A DNA stretch of 64,000 nt. It comes from Candidatus Sumerlaea chitinivorans (GTDB taxonomy: Bacteria; Sumerlaeota; Sumerlaeia; Sumerlaeales; Sumerlaeaceae). The position numbers and the translations under genes were made by a program. The notes below the pieces were generated by a model that was given only the letters and a program-made list of their open reading frames with translations, did no database searches and was not told the origin of the DNA. The stretch covers positions 3,225,106-3,289,105 of the forward strand of contig CP030759.1 of NCBI GenBank assembly GCA_003290465.1. The letters are read 5' to 3'. The first letter of the stretch is position 1. Every line of letters starts with the position of its first letter. This document shows, one piece after another, positions 9,657 through 18,476 of this stretch.

Positions 9657-10155
9657 GGACGTGTCCGATTGCGGAGTCCAACGGCCGCACCGACTGCCCC
9701 CCGGAGAGTGAGCAGAGCAGCCACGTGCGGGTAGGCGAGGATGAAAAAGGTAAGATGATCTTTTTTCGTCTGCTGTCGTTAGGGGAAAGCAACCAGGCCG
9801 GAAGGGGCAATGCAAAATAGGCGAACGGGCGGTGGCTGCGCACTTCGGAACTTCAAGGCTGTGCTAGTTACCTGCTGAGAGGTGTGACTCGAGACACTGA
9901 GGGGCGACTCTTTCAAACGCACAATGAGCCTCGCCTGACTTTTGAGAATCCAAGCATGATCAGAACCCTTAGTTACCTTGGTTGCTGTCCGGGCTAAGGT
10001 TCTGGCGCTGGCTCGCTCGTCAGTTTCGCAAGTCTGATCTTGTTTTCCTTTGAAAAACGCTTTCGCTTGTGGCGTAGGGTGTTGGCCGTTGGATTTCTTT
10101 CGTGTTGCGCACGAGGGGGTGCGATTACAGGAACTCGGATGGGAGGTATGCGCGG
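9657..10155 (+). other. Non-coding stretch between the binding-protein and kelch genes
   Basis: No open frame here looks like a gene. An A/T-rich hairpin at about 9740-9771 (GATGAAAAAG pairing with CTTTTTTCGTC) may terminate the upstream gene. The remainder should hold the promoter of the kelch gene, but no convincing -35/-10 pair was seen. Confidence 0.5.
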
Positions 10156-11670
10156 ATGTGTAAACGGTTTGTTTTGCTTTGGCTAGTCTCAGTCGTATTC
10201 ATTGTTGGGGGAAATGCTCAGCGACTACCCACTGCGACCCCACGTCCCTTTTCTCTGCTCAGGTGCACGCCCCTGCCGGTGGGCACGCAAATGCATGGCT
10301 GTGCGGTTGTGGGACAGCGCGTGTATGTGATGGGGGGCAATGCGGATAACCGCGGGTGGACGATGGAGGTTTATTCCGCTCCTATTTTACCTAATTTTTA
10401 CTTGGGCGCTTGGCGCCGGGAACGCCCCCTCCCAGAATATCGCTCATACATCAGTCAGTCGGTAGAAGTTGTGAACGATCGAATCTACATTGTGGGTGGC
10501 TCGGTGGCCGACACGTCGGCGACACGGGATCAAGACCTAAAGCACGTGGATGATGTGTTATGGACTCGTGTGCGCTCGGACGGGACCCTCGACGAGTGGC
10601 GTCGCAGCGAGCGATTCACTGCGTCACCAACTTCACTCATTGCCACGTGCTCGAACGATAAACATCTGTTCGTCCTTGGTGGCTCGAGCGATGCCGGTAT
10701 CACCGCGAATACCTACGTGTGCGATTTTGACGAGAACGGTGCACCAGTCCGGTGGCGGCCGACGACTCCTCTTCCCACACCGTTGTGGTTTCACGGGGCG
10801 GCGATTCTTGAAGACACGGTGTACGTCTGGGGCGGTTTGACCGATAAATCCCCAGAAAGTATCAACCCCAAGACCTATTCTGCGACGGTTTTTGATGATG
10901 GTACGCTGGGGATTTGGCGCGAAGAAACGCCCATGCCCTATCCCACGTATTCTTCGACGTTTTGTGGGTTCAATGACTACATTGTCGCAGTGGGGGGACG
11001 TTACAAAGGGGCCATCTACACCAATGCAATCTGGTTTGCCCGTCTCGATGACAAGCGTGTGGGCCAGTGGCAGGTGCTGACCACTGATTTGGAGGCGAGA
11101 GTCTACCATGGACTCGGTCTGGACAAAGCTCACGGGGTGGTCTATGTCACCGGCGGCCGAGTGCGGGATAAACAGAACATTGGCTGGATCATTCCTACAG
11201 TTCAGGCATTTCAAATCACGCAGCCCAAGCCAAAACGCTTGGAGCTGACGCCGCTCACGCAGGCAGCGACTCCTCGCCCGGTCTCTCCCGAGCGCACGGA
11301 AACTCGTGCAGCCACTCCGTCCTCCTCGCCACAAACGGCAGGAGCGCTTGGGGATGGGTTGCGGTTGGACGTTGCCCGCCAAACGGCGAAAGCTTCGGGC
11401 AAGCAAGTCCTTGTTTTCTTCTATTCCCCCGAGGTCCCTGGCTGCAAGCGGTTCTGGGAGAGCGTCGTGCGCACCAACGAATTTGCCACATTGGCCTCGC
11501 CCTATGTGTTTGCGACTTACGACGTGACGAAGGAAGACCCGCAATTGTGCGCCCGTTACGGGATCTTCAAATTCCCGGCGTTGGCAGTGACGACTCCAGA
11601 TGGCGAGCTCATCAAGATGTCGTTCTCACTTCGTACGCTTGAGGATGCGAAAAAGCTTCTTGGACCGTAG
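10156..11670 (+). CDS. Secreted kelch beta-propeller with C-terminal thioredoxin-like domain
   Basis: The 504-residue protein starts at the ATG at 10156, which has GGGAGG nine bases upstream and begins a signal peptide (FVLLWLVSVVFIVGGNA). Residues about 35-355 are six kelch-type repeats (YVMGGN, YIVGGS, FVLGGS, YVWGGL, VAVGGR, YVTGGR). A Pro/Thr-rich linker follows (about 370-395). The final 100 or so residues are a thioredoxin-like fold (VLVFFYSPEVPGCKRF ... ARYGIFKFPALAV). The usual WCGPC is changed so that only the second Cys remains, while the cis-Pro region is kept. It is a fusion of a binding propeller and a probably non-redox thioredoxin domain. The closest relative in the window is the lipoprotein at 13292. 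Confidence 0.8.
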   Translation: MCKRFVLLWLVSVVFIVGGNAQRLPTATPRPFSLLRCTPLPVGTQMHGCAVVGQRVYVMGGNADNRGWTMEVYSAPILPNFYLGAWRRERPLPEYRSYISQSVEVVNDRIYIVGGSVADTSATRDQDLKHVDDVLWTRVRSDGTLDEWRRSERFTASPTSLIATCSNDKHLFVLGGSSDAGITANTYVCDFDENGAPVRWRPTTPLPTPLWFHGAAILEDTVYVWGGLTDKSPESINPKTYSATVFDDGTLGIWREETPMPYPTYSSTFCGFNDYIVAVGGRYKGAIYTNAIWFARLDDKRVGQWQVLTTDLEARVYHGLGLDKAHGVVYVTGGRVRDKQNIGWIIPTVQAFQITQPKPKRLELTPLTQAATPRPVSPERTETRAATPSSSPQTAGALGDGLRLDVARQTAKASGKQVLVFFYSPEVPGCKRFWESVVRTNEFATLASPYVFATYDVTKEDPQLCARYGIFKFPALAVTTPDGELIKMSFSLRTLEDAKKLLGP

Positions 11671-11754
11671 GATGCTTTTTTAAGTCCGGCAAACTTGGGT
11701 CGTGCGAATCATTTCAGCTGTCTCTTCTCTTGATGGAGGCAGCCGCAGGAGAAA

Positions 11755-12480
11755 TTACCCTAAGTGGTCTCGGGCGTTGAAAGCGCGCCCGTTCAGAGCC
11801 TTGTCTGGCAGCCGCAGGATCTTGAGAAATGCCTGTGCCACCTGCTCAGGCGAAGGAAGGGTGGATGGATCCTCTTTTGGGTAGGCGATACGTCGCATGA
11901 GGGTAGCGGCTCCACCTGGATTGATTGAGCAAGCAATCACCTTCGTTTTCTCGCATTCGAGTGCGATCAGCTGCATGAGCCCTTCAACTGCATATTTACT
12001 GACGGCGTAAGCGCCCCAACCAGCGCGGATTTGTCGAGCAACGCTTGAGGTAACAAAGACGATCCGCCCACCTTCTTGTTGCTCACGCATCCGTTGCAGA
12101 GCGCTCCGTGAGACGTAAAACGCTCCATGCAGATTTGTTGCGATGGTCGCGTTCCACTGCTCGATGTCGTATTCGTGGATAGGAGTTATTTGCCCAAGCA
12201 TGGCTGCATTGTTGATAATAATGTCGAGACGCCCAAATCGCTGGTACGCATCCTTCACCAACGTTTCTACTCGCACGGCGTCGCGTACGTCGCATGCGCG
12301 CGCCATGACCTCGACACCATAAGTGCTACGAATGTCGTAGGCTACGGCTCGCAAGGTCTCCGCATCCCGCGCAATAAGGCACAAATTTGCCCCCTCCGCC
12401 GCAATAGCATCCGCTAAAGCTGCTCCAATTCCTCGGCTTGCCCCTGTGATCAGGACCACCTTTTCCGAAAAACTGTACAT
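11755..12480 (-). CDS. Short-chain dehydrogenase/reductase
   Basis: The 241-residue protein is a classical SDR of normal length. It has the cofactor-binding TGASRGIGAALA near the N-terminus, an Asp/Arg pair suggesting NAD(P) selection, NNAAMLG after strand 4, the catalytic Ser in VTSSVA and the YAVSK catalytic pair. It oxidises or reduces an alcohol/carbonyl substrate in the cytoplasm. The gene lies 55 bases downstream of the RpiB-like isomerase gene on the same strand, so the two probably act on the same sugar-type metabolite. A GGGGAG ribosome site precedes the ATG. The specific substrate cannot be read from the sequence. Confidence 0.88.
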   Translation of the reverse strand: MYSFSEKVVLITGASRGIGAALADAIAAEGANLCLIARDAETLRAVAYDIRSTYGVEVMARACDVRDAVRVETLVKDAYQRFGRLDIIINNAAMLGQITPIHEYDIEQWNATIATNLHGAFYVSRSALQRMREQQEGGRIVFVTSSVARQIRAGWGAYAVSKYAVEGLMQLIALECEKTKVIACSINPGGAATLMRRIAYPKEDPSTLPSPEQVAQAFLKILRLPDKALNGRAFNARDHLG

Positions 12481-12535
12481 CGCTTTTCACTCCCCACCGC
12501 GGTTCTGAACTCCCAACCTCTCAAATGCGACCACC

Positions 12536-13111
12536 TTACCGAAACAGGTCGAGGACCGATGGCGTAAAGATCGTCTGTGAATCAATGAGTAGACTTTCTC
12601 GCCGTTGGATGGCGTCGCGGATGTCCTGCACTGTAATGACCTTTCGCGCGGGCTCGATTTCGGGGCGACGGTGCCGCTTGCCGATCGCTTCCACTTTTGC
12701 AACCCGGGCCGCGTATTTGCCGCCTAAGAATTTTGCCTCAAGCCATGCTTGAACGATCTCGGCAGCCACGCCATCCCCAATCACTTTTCCCCCAAGGCAC
12801 AACACATTGGCATTGGAATGCTCGCGCGATAAACGGGCACTGAACACGTCGTTTGCAACGGCTGCAAACACTCCCGGCAACATGTTTGCTACCATGCCGG
12901 AGGGATATCCTGCCCCATCCACTAAAATAGCGCGCTCACACTCGCCACGGCTCACCGCCAAGGCTGCGGGGTACACAAAATCGCAGAAGTCTACCGACTC
13001 AGCGCTGTTTGTCCCAAAATCAAGGACGTCATGGCCAAGCTTAGTCAGCTGGGCCTTGATTTTCACTTTGAGGTCGTAGCCTGCGTGATCGCACGCCAGC
13101 GCTATTTTCAT
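12536..13111 (-). CDS. RpiB/LacAB-family sugar-phosphate isomerase-like protein with altered active site
   Basis: The chosen start at 13111 gives the family N-terminus MKIALACDHAGYDLK and 191 residues; a longer frame adds 13 codons. Substrate-binding Asp8/His9, the SREHSNANVLCLG block with His98, and the GVFAAVAND strand are retained. The catalytic Cys of E. coli-type RpiB is replaced by Asp65, and the following CGTGIG loop reads DGAGYPSG. A C-terminal extension of about 45 residues ends in TPSVLDL, a segment that reminds me of microcompartment-associated proteins (an impression only). It is probably an isomerase or related enzyme on a sugar phosphate, paired with the SDR downstream. Ordinary ribose-5-phosphate isomerase activity should not be assumed. 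Confidence 0.75.
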   Translation of the reverse strand: MKIALACDHAGYDLKVKIKAQLTKLGHDVLDFGTNSAESVDFCDFVYPAALAVSRGECERAILVDGAGYPSGMVANMLPGVFAAVANDVFSARLSREHSNANVLCLGGKVIGDGVAAEIVQAWLEAKFLGGKYAARVAKVEAIGKRHRRPEIEPARKVITVQDIRDAIQRRESLLIDSQTIFTPSVLDLFR

Positions 13112-13291
13112 GGTCTTCAAATCCTGCTTCGAATTGTTCAATTTGCGCATCCTACGCTACCACACTTCGCTTGCAACGAATTTCACGCGACGCGCGCCTG
13201 ACGCCATGCCCAGCGTGCTTTTTGTTTGCTTGGCAGCCCTCAGATCGCTGACATGGAAGGCTCAGAGTGATCCTATTTGAGGGAGTGGAAC

Positions 13292-13783
13292 ATGAGGCAT
13301 CGCATTGTTATCGCGGGAGTGTTGGGGGCAGCCATGGCTATGCTGCTCGGAACGAGCGGTTGCAGCGGACTCCGTCAGCATATTCGGCAGCATGATTTTC
13401 GGGAAATCCGCCGGACCGAGGCGCGGCGTCGCGCCGCCCCTTCGCCGATTGCCGATGTCTTGGACATGAACGGCTGGACAAGTGATCTGGAAGGTGCTAT
13501 GGCGTTTGCGAGTGCGAACGGCCAACGAACGCTGGTGTTCTTTTACCGCGAGGGCGATGCCGCGTCTGAGCGCACCAAACAAACCCTCAACGCCATGGGG
13601 CGCAAACTGAGCTCAATGCAGCGAGTCGCCATTAATATTGCCAAGCGCAAGGACGTCGCGTCGCGGTTTGGCGTCGGCCGCGCCCCTGCCGTGGTAGTTC
13701 TTGAACCGTCGGGCCAGATTGTGGCGCGCGAGAGCGGCGAATTGACGCGGCTACAGCTCGTGACCCTTCTTCAGTTGAAGTAA
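13292..13783 (+). CDS. Thioredoxin-fold lipoprotein lacking redox cysteines
   Basis: The ATG at 13292 has GGGAGTGG upstream and starts a lipoprotein signal peptide ending TSGC, which leaves a mature 138-residue protein or so. The mature part has a thioredoxin-like core: TLVFFYREGD, VAINIAKRKDVASRFGVGRAPAV with the cis-Pro region, and LEPSGQIV. The CXXC site is replaced by EGDAASER, so there is no cysteine after the lipidation site. It resembles the C-terminal domain of the kelch protein 2 kb upstream more than a working thioredoxin. It probably acts as a structural or chaperone-like periplasmic lipoprotein. Family assignment is by visible motifs only. Confidence 0.7.
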   Translation: MRHRIVIAGVLGAAMAMLLGTSGCSGLRQHIRQHDFREIRRTEARRRAAPSPIADVLDMNGWTSDLEGAMAFASANGQRTLVFFYREGDAASERTKQTLNAMGRKLSSMQRVAINIAKRKDVASRFGVGRAPAVVVLEPSGQIVARESGELTRLQLVTLLQLK

Positions 13784-13993
13784 CGAAACCCGAAAAAACC
13801 GAAGTTGCTATTTAGGGTGCGCCGACGTGGGTAGAAACCGCCTCCGCATGCCCGCCAACTCACGCTCACGAACTTAGGCCGACCAGCTGTGGGCCCGTCC
13901 CGCACAGCAAGGGCGATGTGACTCGGGCTGTCCTTGTTGGCGCCACACGGGAGCTGGTGACTGGGGGTGAGTGGGACCTCGCCCGGGCTAAGC

Positions 13994-15097
13994 TCACGGG
14001 CAGAGCGCCTGCCGAATTTTCCGTGCGAGCTCGCGGAGCGTGAACTCATAAGAACCCGGCTTGCCACTACCTAAGGGGTCAAGGGTTTCGACCCGTGCAC
14101 CTGCTTCGGTAGCAAGAATTTCCGCCAGCCGAGGGTTGAACTGGGGTTCGGCGAAGATGACGCTCACCCCACGTTTTTTGACTTCACGGGTCAACTCACG
14201 CAAATAGCGCTCGGATGGAGTTTTCCCCGCGTACTCTTCAATGACCCCAGCAATACGCAGACCATAGCGGCGCGCAAAGTAAGCGAACGCGTTGTGGTAG
14301 TTGACCATTCCCTTGCCGGTGCATCCACGGAGCTCCTCGCGCAATTCGCGATCCAAAGTGGCAAGCTTGCTTACGTAGCTTTGGCAATTTGCGTCGTATT
14401 CGGCCATCCCCGTCGCATCGATCGTTTTCAACTGGTTGCGGATCTCTTCCACACATTGCTGCGCAAGGTGCGGATCCAGCCAGAAGTGGGGGTCGTAGTG
14501 GCCATGGATATGATCGGATTCATGGGAGGCATGGGCGTGATTCAGAATTTCCACGGTTCCCGAATTCAATTCGTCGATGTCAGGCAGTAGTTTGCGTTCC
14601 CGCAGATACTCCCCAAGGCTAAGCACCCGTACTTTTCCGTTTGCGACCTTTGCCAATCGCGCGCCCCAGTCGTCGAGTCCCAAGCCGACCTGAACAAACA
14701 GCTGCGCGGTCGAGATTTTCCTCATTTCTGCTGGCGATGGCTCGAAGGTATGGGGGCTTGTTCCGGGGGTAAGGAGGGTCGTCACCCGTACGCGCTCTCC
14801 CCCCACCTGCTGGACCCAGTCCGCAAGGGGTGGAATCGTGACAACCACCTCAACCGGAACGTTTTGTGCGCTTGCGAAACTCCCCCAGTGCCCAAAGGCG
14901 AGGAGAGCACTCAAAGCCATCAGGCCCACCGTGCGACCCAAGAGGGACGCCCCGAAGCGTGCCAGTGCATCCGTGATTCTTGGTGTCCGGAGAGCCGTGC
15001 CCGCGCTCACCGGTTTGGAAAGTGGCCACACTTGGCCACCATAACTTCGTAGCTGGCTTAGCTTGCTGAGATAGTTCAAAACGGCTCTTCGGAGCAC
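13994..15097 (-). CDS. Metal (zinc-type) ABC transporter substrate-binding protein
   Basis: The 367-residue protein belongs to the ZnuA/TroA (cluster A-I) group. It has the VVVTIPPLADWVQQVGGE start of the mature protein, GTSPHTFEPSP with a metal His, a His-rich loop at about residues 190-206 (HAHASHESDHIHGHYD), HFWLDP, YHNAFAYFARRYG and IFAEPQFNP. The His-rich loop is typical of zinc rather than manganese binders. The GTG start at 15097 has AAGGAG 11 bases upstream but leaves about 50 residues before the hydrophobic segment, so a later start near 14920 is possible. No ZnuB or ZnuC gene is adjacent. No Zur-like palindrome was recognised upstream. Confidence 0.88.
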   Translation of the reverse strand: MLRRAVLNYLSKLSQLRSYGGQVWPLSKPVSAGTALRTPRITDALARFGASLLGRTVGLMALSALLAFGHWGSFASAQNVPVEVVVTIPPLADWVQQVGGERVRVTTLLTPGTSPHTFEPSPAEMRKISTAQLFVQVGLGLDDWGARLAKVANGKVRVLSLGEYLRERKLLPDIDELNSGTVEILNHAHASHESDHIHGHYDPHFWLDPHLAQQCVEEIRNQLKTIDATGMAEYDANCQSYVSKLATLDRELREELRGCTGKGMVNYHNAFAYFARRYGLRIAGVIEEYAGKTPSERYLRELTREVKKRGVSVIFAEPQFNPRLAEILATEAGARVETLDPLGSGKPGSYEFTLRELARKIRQALCP

Positions 15098-15208
15098 GAC
15101 GTGCTACTCTCCTTTTATCCTTACGTTTTTTCGCTTGCACCCAGCAAGCGCTTACCATAGTCACTGATGCTTGCATAGTACAATTCGAGCCAAAAAGGTT
15201 TTCCTCGA

Positions 15209-15616
15209 ATGCTTACGAAACGACTTTTGTTGGGGTGTGTTCTGGTCGCGGTTGTTGCGGCGAGTGGTTGGGCCCGTGGCCCATTTTATGATGAGTCGGT
15301 GCCGGCTCGTTCGGGACGCAAGTTTGTTCGCGGCCTGACCAACACGCTTTTCTTCTGGGCCGAAGTGCCGAAGGAGATCAACCGCGATTGGCAGAATGTG
15401 GATCCGCTGACAGGCGTGGTTTCAGGAACCGGACGCGGCATCTTCAAAGGAGTGCAGCGTTTGGGGGCGGGTATCTATGAGATGGTCACGTTCCCCTATG
15501 ACGCCCCAGCGAACTATCAGCCAGTCGTCTACCCCGAAACGGTGTGGGAAGACGGGGTGGACTGGGGTGCTGAGGACTATTACCGCTATCAGCGGTCATC
15601 GAAGCTGACGCATTAA
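15209..15616 (+). CDS. TIGR04073-type exosortase-associated secreted protein (copy 1)
   Basis: The 135-residue protein has a signal peptide and the landmarks of the TIGR04073 family: KFVRGLTN, an aromatic-rich strand then EVPKEINRDW, a GTGRGIFKGVQRLGAGIYEMVTFP block and a terminal YQPVVYPE. Members are found in genomes with exosortase/PEP-CTERM systems. Their function is unknown, and they are thought to be envelope proteins. The gene is the first of a tandem pair; the second starts 75 bases after its stop. No exosortase gene is in the window. Confidence 0.78.
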   Translation: MLTKRLLLGCVLVAVVAASGWARGPFYDESVPARSGRKFVRGLTNTLFFWAEVPKEINRDWQNVDPLTGVVSGTGRGIFKGVQRLGAGIYEMVTFPYDAPANYQPVVYPETVWEDGVDWGAEDYYRYQRSSKLTH

Positions 15617-15691
15617 AAGAAAGGAAAGGAAGCGGCAAGCACGCCCCACCACGGGGTAAGCGCAGCCCGCAAAGCTATGGAGGGTAAACGT

Positions 15692-16114
15692 ATGAAAATC
15701 CGGCAGCTAATCCTATTGATGAGTCTTGTGGTAGGTGTGATGAGCTTGGGCAGCCTCGCAAGTGCCCAGCGTTATGGTGACGAATACCGCGAAAGCAGCG
15801 CGTTTGGGAAAATGCAGCACAAGCTCGGGCGGGGGCTCGCCAACGTCTTCACCGGCTTCATCGAAGTCCCAAAGAATATCTCACGCGAGTGGCGCAAGAG
15901 CGATCCGGTCACGGGCTTTATCGTTGGTGGCGTGAAAGGCGTCGGATGGGCAGCGACGAGAATGGCTGTCGGGGCCTACGAGACGGTAACCTTCCCGATC
16001 CCGGTGCCTGCAAATTACGAGCCGCTTATGCAACCCGAAACACCTATGCCCAGCGTGTGGGGCGAGCAGCTGCCGTACTTTGATCAAGAGGGTGACCCCA
16101 AAATCACTCAATAG
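15692..16114 (+). CDS. TIGR04073-type exosortase-associated secreted protein (copy 2)
   Basis: The ATG at 15692 follows GGAGGG and starts a signal peptide (LILLMSLVVGVMSLGSLASA). An ATG 15 bases earlier lacks spacing for a ribosome site. The mature 140-residue-class protein repeats the landmarks of the preceding gene: KLGRGLANVFTGFIEVPKNI, GGVKGVGWAATRMAVGAYETVTFP and PANYEPLMQPE. The two copies are clearly paralogous but well diverged, so the duplication is old. Function is unknown; cotranscription with copy 1 is likely. Confidence 0.78.
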   Translation: MKIRQLILLMSLVVGVMSLGSLASAQRYGDEYRESSAFGKMQHKLGRGLANVFTGFIEVPKNISREWRKSDPVTGFIVGGVKGVGWAATRMAVGAYETVTFPIPVPANYEPLMQPETPMPSVWGEQLPYFDQEGDPKITQ

Positions 16115-16302
16115 CAAGTAAAGCCCGTGCAACTCAACACCGGGTTCCCTGCTCTCTTGCGGGCACCATGTGGGGCGACACCATTCAACTCGAATGGTAT
16201 CGTCTGTTGCGGGTAAGAATCGAGAGGGGAATCTGAGCTTGGATTTCCCAACCTTTGAACGAGTGTTGTAAGGCCACGCCTTGCCTGAAGGAGTCAACCA
16301 CC

Positions 16303-16677
16303 ATGGCGCTGCATTCCCGCATTCTCCGAATCAATGAAGAACTCCGCATCGCCCTTGCTGAAATCATCATGACCGAGGTGAAAGATCCGCGTGTGACCGA
16401 GCGAATGGTCACCGTCAACCGCGTGGCCGTAAGCAAAGACCTCCATCATGCGCGGGTGTTTGTGAGCGTACTTGGTACGGATGAAGAGTGCGCTGCCGCC
16501 GTCGCAGGGCTGAACCATTCCCGTGGATTCATCAAGCACCTCTTGGGTCAACGAGTGGTGCTGAAGTATTTGCCAGATCTGCGTTTTGAGTTTGATCCCT
16601 CGGTGCGTGAGTCTGCCCACATCCTTGAGCTGCTGCGGCGCATCGAGAAAAATCGTGAGATTTCCTCTACCCAGTAA
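16303..16677 (+). CDS. rbfA: Ribosome-binding factor A
   Basis: The 124-residue product begins at the ATG at 16303 with AAGGAG ten bases upstream. It has the RbfA KH-type layout: RILRINEELRIALAEII, VKDPRV, then VTVNRVAVSKDLHHARVFVSVLG, and the C-terminal LPDLRFEFDPSVRES with trailing helix. It binds the 30S subunit during late 16S rRNA maturation. The usual neighbours infB and truB are not present in the window; nth follows after a 255-base gap. Confidence 0.95.
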   Translation: MALHSRILRINEELRIALAEIIMTEVKDPRVTERMVTVNRVAVSKDLHHARVFVSVLGTDEECAAAVAGLNHSRGFIKHLLGQRVVLKYLPDLRFEFDPSVRESAHILELLRRIEKNREISSTQ

Positions 16678-16932
16678 GGAACGACGCGTTTCTTTGGGCT
16701 GGTCCGATCACGCTATCCGGCACAGAAAGCAAAGCGCCGCGATGGCGAGCCTGAATGCCTTGGGGGCGGTCTTCGCCGGCTCCATTGCTGGCGAATCAAG
16801 TCAATGTGAATCCTCACGCTGCTGTTAAGAAGCTGGAAGGAGCCAGTGTGGTTCATGTGGGCCCAGCAAAATGTTGCCCTCTATGGTTCTTTTCGTTGAA
16901 GCTTTCGCTGGCGGCATGCAAATAACCAACGC

Positions 16933-17664
16933 ATGACACGGAAGAGTTGCGGAAAAAACGCGAGTCCAGAGGCGCTTCGCCGTCGTGGCGAACGCATCAA
17001 CGCGATCCTTGCGAAAACTTATCCCGATGCCCGTTGTTCCCTGAATTTTCGCTCGCCCTACGAATTGCTCGTTGCCACGATTCTGAGCGCCCAGTGCACC
17101 GATGAGAGGGTGAATCAGGTAACCCCGGAGTTTTTCCGTCGCTATCCAGCTCCCCAAGCGTTAGCTAAAGCCGAGCTTCCGGAGATTGAAGAGGCTATTC
17201 GCTCGACCGGATTCTATCGGAATAAAGCTCGAGCACTCAAGGGGATGGCTGAAGCGCTTGTGGAGCGTTTTGGAGGCGAAGTCCCAGGCCGGATGGAGGA
17301 TCTGGTGCAACTCCCCGGCGTTGGACGCAAGACCGCAAATGTGGTCCTCGGAAATTGTTTCGACACCCCTGGAATTACCGTCGATACTCATGTGCAGCGG
17401 GTTGCCAAGCGTTTGGGGCTCACACAGAATGAGCAACCTGAGAAAATCGAGCAGGATTTGATGCAAGTCATCCCCCAAAACGACTGGACGCATTTTAGCC
17501 ACCGAACGATTCTCCACGGCAGATATGTCTGCCAAGCTCGCAAGCCCCAATGCGATCGCTGCCCCTTGACCGAGCTATGCGATTACTATGCGGCAATTCA
17601 AATTCCGAAACCTGTGTGTGAGCCTGTGCTGGGTAAGGTAAGAAGAGGGAGGTTAAAGCGATGA
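16933..17664 (+). CDS. nth: Endonuclease III (DNA glycosylase/AP lyase)
   Basis: The 243-residue protein removes oxidised pyrimidines from DNA. It shows the EndoIII core ILSAQCTDERVN, the helix-hairpin-helix LPGVGRKTANVVLG with the catalytic Lys, the catalytic Asp in VDTHVQR, and the 4Fe-4S motif CX6CX2CX5C near the C-terminus (CQARKPQCDRCPLTELC). A basic C-terminal tail of about 25 residues extends beyond the cluster. Its TGA overlaps the ATG of the following methyltransferase (ATGA), implying a shared transcript. Confidence 0.96.
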   Translation: MTRKSCGKNASPEALRRRGERINAILAKTYPDARCSLNFRSPYELLVATILSAQCTDERVNQVTPEFFRRYPAPQALAKAELPEIEEAIRSTGFYRNKARALKGMAEALVERFGGEVPGRMEDLVQLPGVGRKTANVVLGNCFDTPGITVDTHVQRVAKRLGLTQNEQPEKIEQDLMQVIPQNDWTHFSHRTILHGRYVCQARKPQCDRCPLTELCDYYAAIQIPKPVCEPVLGKVRRGRLKR

Positions 17665-18476
17665 GTCTTAAGGAGGTGGTAAAGAGACTGCTTCGACCGT
17701 ACTCGGATCACTGGGTCTACACTGCTCGACGCGGTTTAGCGAAGGGAATGCGTCTTAAAGGTGGGCTTCAGTTTGTGCCTTCACTACGCACGTCGAAAGA
17801 AGAGCAGCACTTTTTGAATTGTGGATTCGAATGGGAGGGCAAGACCATTTATGATGTTGGAGCCAATTGGGGGATAACAACATTGTTTTTTGCGTCCCGG
17901 GTAGGCCCCCGTGGGACGGTGTACGCATTTGAGCCGGTTCCGGATCTTCTTGAGAAAGTTAATGATAATGTGCGACTCAACAACATGGTAAATGTCACCA
18001 CCTTTCCCTACGCTCTCGGGGATTACGACGGGAGCAGTGAACTTGTCTTCTTCCCAGAGGCCACCGGGATAAGCACCATGGACCCTGAATTCATGATTCG
18101 TAATTTGAAAAAACACAGAGGGGTAAAATGCCATGTGGTGGTTCGCAAATTGGATTCTATCGTCCAAGAGCTTTCGTTAAAGCCACCAGATTTGATAAAG
18201 ATAGACGTAGAAGGGTTCGAGTTGCAGGTTCTCCGTGGAGCTGAACACCTGCTTTCCACTCATTTGCCGGTCCTTATTTTGGAGGTCCATGGCGCTACCG
18301 CCCTAATTATGGCCGAAAACAAGAGTAAAGTTTTTTCTTTTTTGAACGCGTTGGGTTATCGAATCTTCGATGCACTAAATGGATTTATCGAAATCGCACA
18401 GGAACAGGCTTCTTCTACGGTGGGAAACATGTGGCATTGTGTTGCTCGTGATGAGCAATACCGCATGCTGATTTGA
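17661..18476 (+). CDS. FkbM-family methyltransferase
   Basis: The 271-residue protein has the FkbM SAM-binding core: IYDVGANWGITTLFFASR, VYAFEPVPDLLEKV and LIKIDVEGFELQVLRGAEHLL. The family O-methylates sugars or other small molecules, often in surface glycan or natural-product loci. It overlaps nth by four bases but has no functional link to it. It looks more A/T-rich than nth, by eye, and is followed by a long non-coding stretch, so it may be an inserted gene. Substrate unknown. Confidence 0.9.
   Translation: MSLKEVVKRLLRPYSDHWVYTARRGLAKGMRLKGGLQFVPSLRTSKEEQHFLNCGFEWEGKTIYDVGANWGITTLFFASRVGPRGTVYAFEPVPDLLEKVNDNVRLNNMVNVTTFPYALGDYDGSSELVFFPEATGISTMDPEFMIRNLKKHRGVKCHVVVRKLDSIVQELSLKPPDLIKIDVEGFELQVLRGAEHLLSTHLPVLILEVHGATALIMAENKSKVFSFLNALGYRIFDALNGFIEIAQEQASSTVGNMWHCVARDEQYRMLI

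Noticed and set aside
16741-16827. A 28-codon frame ending in CESSRCC between rbfA and nth
   Set aside because: Too short, without ribosome site or homologue that I recognise; kept out despite the cysteines.
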